Source: Branchiostoma floridae
Lineage: Eukaryota > Chordata > Leptocardii > Amphioxiformes > Branchiostomatidae
Length of the DNA stretch: 64,000 nucleotides
Reading direction: 5' to 3'
Assembly (NCBI RefSeq): GCF_000003815.2
Contig: NC_049992.1
Location: 6,485,081-6,549,080, forward strand
Shown: positions 55,106 through 64,000 of the stretch, in pieces
How the letters are laid out: each line of letters begins with the position of its first letter
Numbering within the stretch: position 1 is the first letter of the stretch
Position numbers and translations under genes: made by a program
The notes under the pieces: model-generated
The model's database searches: none
What the model was told of the DNA's origin: nothing
Seen by the model: only the letters and a program-made list of their open reading frames with translations

Positions 55106-55410
55106 GTCCCTCTTTGTGGTCAAAATGTACGGCGACGATACTACCATACTTTAACTATAGCAATTCAAAATGGCGGGCACTAGTCATGTGACCTCCTTGC
55201 GGGACTGTTCTATAAGTATCGCGGGAGGGACTGTTGTAGCATAGCTTCTCATACAACCATTTTAGAGTGAATTCTGAACAAGATTTTCATTTCATAGTGC
55301 TATCATCTGACTGATATTTACAATGTGGTCATTTTTTCTGTGCTATTATTACCCAGGTTTGAGGAACTTAGTGCAAATTTGGATATTGATTCACCTCAGT
55401 GCCCAATTAA

Positions 55411-58032
55411 TGTACAAAAGGCTCAGACACATTAGTGTTATAAACCTGAATAGGGGGAGGTAACCAATACTAGAAAAACATAGCTATTTATTATTAACAA
55501 TACTATTTACATTATAATAATAACTCTTCACCAAACTGGACTTTTCTTATCTTTATTTATCACAGAAACATTGTTACAATGAGGATTTGATTAGATGAGT
55601 ATCTGTTACAGTGTGTACAAACTTATTTCAAATACAAAAATGTATTTCGTTTCACTTCCTAAATATTTTTAAAGTATTGGAAGAAGTTGACACATAAACA
55701 ATATTAATTGCATTATTTATGTGCAGTAAAATGTGACCACATGCTATCAATAGCCTAATAAAATGTTGGAACATGGCACAAGCGGGCTCCTCTTCTGAGT
55801 ACAGAAAGGAAATGTTTTATAACATTTAGTTATGACGTAGAAAATTTCCATTGTAAAATGTACCTTTATTAACATTTACAAACAAATTGTTTTTTCTCTT
55901 CTTAATAAATGACAACAATACAGGTAAGTAAGGTGTGTTTCCTTTTATAACAGGCCAGGTAAGACGCCGTAAGGTAAGTAAGGTGTGTTTCCTTTTATAG
56001 CAGACCAGGTAAGACACCGTACAGGTGAGTAAGGTGTGTTTCCTTGACTACAGACTAGGTAAGACACCTTACAGGTGAGCAACGTGTATTTCCTTTCATT
56101 ACAGACCAGGTAAGACGCCGTACAGGTGAGTAACGTGTATTTCCTTTGATTACAGACTAGATAAGACACCGTACAGGTGAGTAACGTGTATTTCCTTTGA
56201 TTACAGACCAGGTAAGACACCGTACAGGTGAGTAAGGTGTGTTTCCTTGACTACAGACTAGGTAAGACACCGTACAGGTGAGTAACGTGTATTTCCTCTG
56301 ATTACAGACCAGGTAAGACACCATACAGGTGAGTAACGTGTATTTCCTTTGATAACAGGCCAGGTAAGACACCATACAGGTAAGTAAGGTGTGTTTCTTT
56401 TTATAACAGACCAGGTATGACACCGTGCATGTGAGTAACGTGTATTTCCTTTGATTACAGACCAGGTAAGACACCATACAGGTGAGTAACGTGTATTTCC
56501 TTTCATTACAGACCAGGTAAGACACCGCACAGGTGAGTAAGGTGTGTTTCCTTTGTCTATAGACCAGATAGGGTATTACACAGGTGAGTAAGGCGTCTTT
56601 CCTTTGCCTATATACCATATAGGCCATTATACAGGTGAGTAAGGCGTCTTTCCTTTGTCTATAGACCAGATAGGGTATTATACAGGTGAGTAAAGCAACT
56701 TTCCTTTGCCTGTAGACCAGATAGGGTATTATACAGGTAAGTTAGGTATCTTTCCTTCGCCTATATACCAGATGGGGCATTATACAGGTAAGTAAGGTGT
56801 CTTTCCCTTGTCTATATACCAGATAGGCCATTATACAGGTGGATAAGGTGTCTTTCCTTTGCCTATAGACCAGATAGGCCATTAAACAGGTGAGTAAGGT
56901 GTCTTTCCTTTGCCTATAGACCAGATAGGCCATTATACTGGTAAGTAAGATGTCTTTACTTTGCCTATAGACCAGACAGGGTATTATACAGGTGAGTAAA
57001 GCAACTTTCCTTTGCCTATAGACCAGATAGGTATTAAACAGGTGAGTAAAGAAACTTACTTACCTGTATAATGCCCTATCTGGTCTATAGGCAAAGGAAA
57101 GACGCCTTACTCATCTGTGCGGTGTCTTACCTGGTCTATAATCAAAGGAAATACACGTTACTCACCTGTACGGTGTCTTACCTATTCTGTAGTCAAGGAA
57201 ACACACCTTACTCAACTGTAAGGTGTCTTACCTGGTCTGTAGTCAAGGAAACACACATTACTCACCTGTACGGTGTCTTACCTGGTCTGTAATCAAAGGA
57301 AATACACGTTACTCACCTGTACGGTGTCTTACCTGGTCTGTAATGAAAGGAAATACACGTTGCTCACCTGTAAGGTGTCTTACCTAGTCTGTAGTCAAGG
57401 AAACACACCTTACTCACCTGTACGGTGTCTTACCTGGTCTGCTATAAAAGGAAACACACCTTACTTACCTGTACGGCGTCTTACCTGGCCTGTTATAAAA
57501 GGAAACACACCTTACTTACCTGTATTGTTATCATTTATTAAGAAGAGAAAAAACAATTTGTTTGTAAATGTTAATAAAGGTACATTTTACAATGGAAATT
57601 TTCTACGTCATAACTAAATGTTATAAAACATTTCCTTTCTGTACTCAGAAGAGGAGCCCGCTTGTGCCATGTTCCAACATTTTATTAGGCTATTGATAGC
57701 ATGTGGTCACATTTTACTGCACATAAATAATGCAATTAATATTGTTTATGTGTCAACTTCTTCCAATACTTTAAAAATATTTAGGAAGTGAAACGAAATA
57801 CATTTTTGTATTTGAAATAAGTTTGTACACACTGTAACAGATACTCATCTAATCAAATCCTCATTGTAACAATGTTTCTGTGATAAATAAAGATAAGAAA
57901 AGTCCAGTTTGGTGAAGAGTTATTATTATAATGTAAATAGTATTGTTAATAATAAATAGCTATGTTTTTCTAGTATTGGTTACCTGCCCCTATTCAGGTT
58001 TATAACACTAATGTGTCTGAGCCTTTTGTACA
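55411..58032. repeat. 2.6-kb inverted repeat with minisatellite core
   Basis: Outer arms of about 500 bp are near-perfect inverse copies: the left begins 'atgtacaaaaggctcagaca' and the right ends with its inverse at about 58032. Both include 'ttaacatttacaaacaaatt' next to the array. Between them the 51-bp array also inverts at about 57055. The left array (55920-57053) is about 22 units, the right (57057-57530) about 9, so the palindrome is asymmetric in its core. It could be a foldback transposon or an inverted duplication. Confidence 0.9.
55920..57530. repeat. 51-bp minisatellite array A (splice-site-like units)
   Basis: Unit about 51 bp: 'acaggtgagtaaggtgtgtt', 'tccttt', then 'attacagaccaggtaagaca', 'ccgt'. 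Each unit carries two 5' splice-site matches (CAG|gtgagt and CAG|gtaag), and many have a pyrimidine tract plus 'tacag' resembling an acceptor 5 nt before the second donor. Orientation flips at about 57055. Several unit subtypes occur in blocks. No transcription evidence. Confidence 0.92.
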
Positions 58033-58951
58033 TTCACCCCATACACATAGCGTTAACAGAAATAACTGTACAACTAAGGTCGGCGTTAGGCAGTCGTTGC
58101 AGCGTTAGGATCGTGTCCTTTCATCCTAGGGTCAAAGAAGTTAACAGCAGTACTGATGCCAGGACAACGCTGAACTGTGGGCGCTTATATATGAATAACC
58201 AGGAGTTCACAGGCCGTAGGTCATACTCCTAGGTCATCTGGACTACGGGTCACATTTAGAACTGTCATGGCCACCAAAATTTTTCGGAAATCGAACTGTG
58301 CCGTCGTGGACATGCATGGAAGTTTGCCAACTATTCAGGACCGAAAAACACATGGAAATGCCTGCTGCTACAGTGTGAAGTTCTTCTAAGTGTTTGCTTA
58401 TGGTGGGATCGTCAAATAGTAACAACCAACGGGTAACTTTTGCTCCCGACTCTCGTATTTTTTAGCGATTCCACGGCGTCAGCTGCTCGAGCTCGGACAA
58501 ATTCGCAATATATTGTTTCTCATCATGATCAATGAATGGGTGGGTATTGTTAAATATTTTTCAAGGTATTTGGCCATCTTTAAAACGATATTACTTTTCC
58601 AGCTGCTTTGTATTGCACGGCCCGGTGGTTTTTATTATGAGAGGTAAGGCAACATCAGTATTCTATAACCTCATAGACTGGTTATTATAAAGGAGGCCTA
58701 GTTTAATTTATACCTCGGGTTTAGCTAGGCAGTGACTTATGTATGCTATGGAATGTATGTATGCAATGTAAATTATGTTTTGAAAAAGATAGTTTCATTC
58801 CCCCAAAAAATGTCTAGATCAAAATGAATGGCAGCGAAATGATATTGAATGGGTAATGACAGCAATAAACTGAATTCACATCTTCACATTTTCCTTAATT
58901 TTTTCCTGCCATAAAGCCAGGTAAGATACCAAACAGCTTATCACGGTAACA

Positions 58952-59487
58952 GTTAGGGGTGGGTACTGGTACAGAAAATTTAATCACGCGGCCAATTTAC
59001 TCCTCTGTCGGCTAAACTGACTTTCCACAGCTTATGATACTGCTTCAGTGCTTGGAGATTACAGAAAATTCAGGTCCAGGTTTGGTCCAGGTCCAGAGGA
59101 TCAGGTCCAGGTCCAGATCTGAACCTAGACCTATTAAATCATCATTGGTGAATACTCAAAGCAATGGTAAATTTTGCTGAAAAGTCTTTTTGGTAGAGTA
59201 TCCTATCTGCACGTAAACAACACTAGACCATCGTCACATTTGACTATAGAAAATGTTACTTGATAAAAATGACTACCAACTCTATACTCAGCTCTACTTC
59301 GCTCTTCCTATTTTCTTGGACCAATAAGCCCCAAAACATGTGTACGTCTGCCGCCATAGTGCCAGTATAATCTGTTCATTTTCTAATCAGTCCAACATCT
59401 GGTCTTGTCCACTGAATTATTTCAGGTCCGTTTTTTCTGGACCGGTCCAACAAGAAAAAACGGTTTTATACCAGTACCCACCGCTAG
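58952..59487. mobile_element. TIR element family F, copy 3
   Basis: Starts 'ttaggggtgggtactggtac' and ends 'ataccagtacccaccgcta'. It is flanked by 'gtaacag' on both sides (58945-58951 and 59488-59494). It lies inside the start of array B: a partial unit 'agccaggtaagatacc' precedes it at 58917. About 95 bp is inserted internally between two 'acagaaaatt' repeats. Confidence 0.7.
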
Positions 59488-59489
59488 TA

Positions 59490-62030
59490 ACAGCTGAGAC
59501 TAGGTAAGATACCATACAGGAAGCAGTTGTATGGCTTGTTTGTCTGGAGACCAGGTAAGGTACTGTACAGGTAGCACTTTTATGGCTTGTTGGTCTGGAG
59601 ACCAGGTAAGGTACCGTACAGGTAGCACTTTTATGGCTTGTTGGTCTGGAGACCATGTAAGGTACCGTACAGGTAGCAGTTGTATGGCTTGTTTGTTTGG
59701 AGACCAGGTAAGGTACCGCACAGGTAGCAGTTGTATGGCTTGTTTGTTTGGAGACCAGGTAAGGTACCGTACAGGTAGCAGTTGTATGGCTTGTTTGTTT
59801 GGAGACCAGGTAAGGTACCGTACAGGTAGCAGTTGTATGGCTTGTTTGTTTGGAGACCAGGTAAGGTACCGCACAGGTAGCAGTTTTATGGATTGTTAGT
59901 CTTGCTACCAGGTAAGGCACCCCACTGGTAGCAGTTGTAGGGGTGACGCAACCATTAGCGCCTGCGCCTAGAGCCCACGGTGAGAGAGCAAATAAAAACA
60001 AGGCTTTAAACCATTGAAAAGTCTTTCTTGGTGGGATTTTATGTGAAATCTGGGCATTTTGGAAGTGGCTGCAGTAGGAAAGACCCTACACTTGTAGAAA
60101 ATATTAGTTGTAAAAAATGACCTTTCTCCATTGATGGGGTTTCCGCACCCCCCTGAAATAGTGGTATCGTCGCCAGAATGCTGTTTTCAGCCAAGTGAGC
60201 CAATCCAAGGGCTCTAATTAGGGGGCTGTATCAAAAGATTAGCCGTATAGAAATTCTTGCAAATGAATTTGCTGAGACTGGACATAGTAGGCTATCATTT
60301 GAAGGTAAGTTTGTATGGCTTGAGTATTTTATTCTTGAGATAATTGCATATTTGTTTCCTCAACTCTCCCATTGGAACGCATGTATAACTGGGGAAAATT
60401 CTAATGGCATCGTCTCCCCTGCAGTGATTCAGGTAGGCATGGATTAGGCCCTTCCTGTTCATTTTAAGGGCTTTTTTGTCATGGATATGTTACCTGAGCA
60501 AGGTATAGGGTTCAGGTGACTGTCATTTACTTGAGATTTACCCCATTTTTTTGTTATTTTTGGCCCTCTTCCTTGTTTTTTAGCCATCCCTCCAATCAGT
60601 GCCAGACTGCAGACCAGGGACAGTGTACAGAGGACTTGATTTTGGTAGTCTGGGGGTAAATTGCTGGGGATTCCCCTATGGGAGGTGTCCGAGACAAGGT
60701 GAATGTTGTGATTTAGCCTTGTCACACTCTTTTTCATTCTTTTTGCCTTTTCTATGATTGTCCCTATCCATACGAGTAGCCATTATAGACCTTTCAGGGC
60801 CCTTGAATAGACTTTAGGCTTGCCTTGAAAGTGTCTTGAAAGGGGATGTAGGAGTCTAAGTGCAGGGAACAATCTCTCCATTAGCTTAGGTGACCGACTT
60901 TTGGCTTTATTCACTTGTTTCTGTCAAATTCCACCTGTAGCCAGCATCCCTAGCCCAGGTCCACAGTGCAGGCCTGGCACCTGTAGGTCATCAATCCCCA
61001 GGGGAGCGTTTCTTATCAGAGGTCTTTGATATTGAAGATTTTTACTTCACACCCCTACCCCGCAGTGGATGATATGATTAACATCTGTCACTTGTGAACT
61101 TGAATCTACTAGAATGGCTTGTTGGTCTGGAGACCAGGTAAGGTACCGTACAGGTAGCACTTTTATGGCTTGTTAGTCTTGCTACCAGGTAAGGTACCGT
61201 ACAGGTAGCAGTTGTATGGCTTGTTGATCTGGAGACCAGGTAAGGTACCGTACAGGTAGCAGTTTTATGGCTTGTTGGTCTGGAGACCAGGTAAGGCACC
61301 GTACAGGTAGCAGTTTTATGGCTTGTTGGTCTGGAGACCAGGTAAGGTACCGTACAGGTAGCAGTTTTAGGCTTGTTGGTCTGGAGACCAGGTAAGGTAC
61401 CGTACAGGTAGCAGTTTTATGGCTTGCTTGTCTGGAGACCAGGTAAGGCACAGTACAGGTAGCAGTTTTATGGCTTGCTTGTCTGGAGACCAGGTAAGGT
61501 ACCGTACAGGTAGCAGTTTTATGGCTTGCTTGTCTGGAAACCAGGTAAGATACCGTACAGGTAGCAGTTTTATGGCTTGCTTGTCTTGCTACCAGGTAAG
61601 GCACCCACAGGTAGCAGTTGTATGGCTTGTTGATCTGGAGACCAGGTAAGGTACCGTACAGGTAGCAGTTTTATGGCTTGTTGGTCTGGAGACCAGGTAA
61701 GGTACCGTACAGGCAGCAGTTTTATGGCTTGTTGATCTGGAGACCAGGTAAGGTACCGTACAGGTAGCAGTTTTAGGCTTGTTGGTCTGGAGACCAGGTA
61801 AGGTACCGTACAGGTAGCCCTTTAATGGCTTGCTTGTCTGGAGACCAGGTAAGGCACAGTACAGGTAGCAGTTTTATGGCTTGCTTGTCTGGAGACCAGG
61901 TAAGGTACCGTACAGGTAGCAGTTTTATGGCTTGCTTGTCTGGAGACCAGGTAAGGCACAGTACAAGTAGCAGTTTTAGGCTTGTTGGTCTGGAGACCAG
62001 GTAAGGTACCGTACAGGTAACTATTGGATA
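59490..62030 (+). repeat. 51-bp minisatellite array B, in two blocks
   Basis: Blocks 59490-59935 and 61113-62030. Unit 51 bp: 'gtagcagttttatggcttgt', 'tggtctggagaccaggtaag', 'gtaccgtacag'. It shares its second half ('agaccaggtaag..accgtacaggt') with array A, but the first half is unrelated. Every unit holds the donor match CCAG|gtaag. Orientation is constant. A block of about 1.17 kb (59940-61112) interrupts it in mid-unit. Confidence 0.93.
59940..61112. other. Non-repetitive insert within array B
   Basis: Splits one array unit between 'gtagcagttgta' and 'atggcttgttggtc'. It contains pyrimidine-rich and 'tgcagaccagggacag' sequence but no recognised gene, TIR or target duplication. It might be an insertion, or the ancestral intron between two separately expanded arrays. 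Confidence 0.45.
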
Positions 62031-62509
62031 GCTTGCTTGGATTAACAACAAGGCCAGCAAGAAATTGCAAAAACTCAGATTTAAATAAGGGCTAATACCA
62101 AACATGAAGAATAATACATTGTCAGCTTGAAAAAAAGCAAACAAAAGCTACCTCTTTGCAGTAGCTGCACCTGTTTGTACAGTTTTAATGTATTTAACAT
62201 GTCTTCATGATTGAAAAAATTCACTACAATGATGGATGTGCCAAGTAATGAGCTTATACTTACTTTGTAAGCCAATTTACCATACTGGAAAGTTATTTGT
62301 AATGGTGACATGATAATATGCTGAATGGCAAGTGTGTTGAATTTTTTTTTTTCATTTTTGGAAAAATAGGAATAGACAATTCTGAGAACCAATTGCTTGA
62401 ATTGGTGTGACCTTATAAACCTGAGAAAAAGATTGAATGGGTAACTGAGTGTTAGTGTTTGATCAGAAGTCACATGTCAGAAGTACATCACTGTGGACAG
62501 ATTTTTTTT

Positions 62510-62616
62510 TTCAGGGCATTGATGTCTGAAAACGTGTATTGGCAGAAGTGGAGAAGCTGATTACACAGCAGGAGATGGAGCTCTTCATGCATCCCCCTGT
62601 CATCTGTCCATAGAAT
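62510..62616 (+). other. Possible terminal exon, weak
   Basis: A strong acceptor ('gattttttttttcag') precedes sequence with a coding look in one frame (VLAEVEKLITQQEMELFMHP, then PVICP and stop TAG near 62616). An in-frame TGA lies between the acceptor and that stretch, so no clean exon can be written. Protein not recognised. The AT-rich DNA to about 63260 would suit a 3' UTR. Confidence 0.25.
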
Positions 62617-62619
62617 GGT

Positions 62620-63864
62620 CAAAGCACCAGCTTAAGTTGTTAACAACATTTTGGGCTTGACAGAAGACTACATATGCATGTACATGTACTGTATATAGAA
62701 AAAGTTGACATGTAGATTTGTTTAGAAGTAGAGTGTCCTGATGGTTTGTAAAATCTGTGTGGGGTTGTATAATAATTGGTTCCTTTGATGCCAATTCCAT
62801 TTGATACCAAGTCATCTGACTCTGAGTGGTACATGTATATACAGTTGTCGCAATAAGCCTCTAAACCTGTATAAAGCTATAATAGTAGTGCCATAATGTA
62901 TGCTGTATTTAGCACAATATTTTATATTCTTCGATACTGTAGTACTTTGTACTGATAAGTGTAATACTGTATGTTGAGTAACATTTGCATATGTTCAACC
63001 ATTTGTCTAGTTAGATGTACCTGCATTGAATTGTTCTGCCAGTTCATTCTAGCGACGCTGAAGAATAGTGATGGATGTCACAAAAAAGATATATGGAGAT
63101 AAATCTTTTTTTTACCTAGTTGTATAGACTGATTTGTATTTGAAGACTGTAAATGTCCTTCTCCAATAGGAGTACGATATTTACTGGGATACTGTATATT
63201 CATGATAGTTTGATACACCATATTTAGAACACTTATTAAAACTGAACAATACCTGTTTACTCATTTGTTTCAAATGTGTTTGATGTGCAGTGTACATAGG
63301 GTCATAGGTTCTTTTTTCAATGACCTTGCCCAACAAAGGTAATATACAGGCCAGAAAATGGAATTATTTTAGATTTCAAAGACGTTGACAGGTTAACCTG
63401 ACATGGGTATCATTGAGTCTTTCCCAACATACCATTCACTGAAGTGCACATTTGGATCGGAGAAACATACATTTTTAAGAAATAATCCACCCCACCCCCC
63501 CTACCACCAGCAATTCTAATATAAACCTTGGAAACACTTATCAATAGTCAAAATAAGTCTATTATCTTCACTTCATTTGTTTTACCAGGAACGTACACAG
63601 ATCAAGCTGGACCTGATTTTCAGGCAGTCCTGGATTTACATACTATCTAGTCTGACTTAGAATACTTACTCCACATTTTCTAGATTACTGTTTGTAGTAT
63701 GTTCTGCTATGTTCTGTTCTGCTATGAATATCCATCAGTAGTAGTTCTATACTTAGCTTTAGAAAACTTATTTTATAATACCATTATTTACAGTATCATG
63801 CCCATATAAAGCTACATTGTTAGACAGTGTATGTTGCCCATGCCTGGAGTGCTTGATAACTTAT
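62620..63864. other. AT-rich region without a recognised gene
   Basis: No open frame, repeat or RNA gene that I can support. ATTAAA near 63236 is a possible polyadenylation signal if the weak exon before it is real. Confidence 0.5.
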
Positions 63865-64000
63865 CTCCAAGCAGATCCTAATCTCCAAGCAGATCCTACG
63901 GTGGCATAAGATAGTGTCATTAAGCTAGCCAAGGCATGTGGTCAGCCAAGGAGACAATTGACACCACATTGCCGGCTACACCCCTTGGCTACATGTAGCT
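63865..64000. mobile_element. MITE family C, copy 3 (cut by window end)
   Basis: The end motif CTCCAAGCAGATCCTA occurs twice in tandem (63865 and 63883), followed by the family C body ('gctagccaaggcatgtggtc'). The right end lies outside the window. Confidence 0.75.

Noticed and set aside
55920..57530. CRISPR-like array
   Set aside because: The repeats are tandem with no unique spacers, units vary gradually, and the DNA is from an animal genome.

Overview
This is a window of animal nuclear DNA, most likely from a cephalochordate (amphioxus, Branchiostoma). All genes are split by many introns with vertebrate-like splice sites. The gene set is chordate-like. Introns are packed with short palindromic DNA transposons, tRNA-derived SINEs and minisatellites whose units look like splice donors, which I associate with amphioxus. 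The species is an inference; no mitochondrial or rRNA marker is present. Four runs of N are assembly gaps (46100-46199, 47181-47280, 51415-52362, 53827-54534).

Layout. (1) 580-7270, plus strand: the last nine exons of an ABCC4/MRP4-like ABC transporter whose start lies left of the window. (2) 10854-34924, plus strand: a complete PDCD11/RRP5 ribosome-biogenesis gene. I resolved 26 coding exons whose phases all join, giving 1840 codons before the stop, close to the human length. (3) 36929-39764, minus strand: ATP5MK (USMG5/DAPIT), a 56-residue ATP synthase subunit in two coding exons plus a likely non-coding 5' exon. (4) 42576 to at least 52624, plus strand: a secreted mosaic protein with a signal peptide, Thr/Ser-rich mucin-like stretches and one LCCL domain; its 3' end is not identified and it is interrupted by gaps. 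(5) 54535-64000: no confident gene, but two large 51-bp-unit minisatellite regions, one of them inside a 2.6-kb inverted repeat.

The genes do not form a pathway. PDCD11 and ATP5MK are also neighbours in human (10q24.33), so this pair is probably an ancient chordate linkage, although orientation differs: convergent here, divergent in human.

The most unusual theme is duplication across splice junctions. Four exons (one in the ABC gene, three in PDCD11) have partial tandem copies that carry the exon edge plus its splice site into the neighbouring intron. The 51-bp arrays at 55.9-57.5 kb and 59.5-62.0 kb look like an extreme form of this: every unit carries near-consensus 5' splice sites, and the two arrays share half of their unit. 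Decayed exon copies also act as 'empty sites' that let target duplications of two inserted transposons be read directly.
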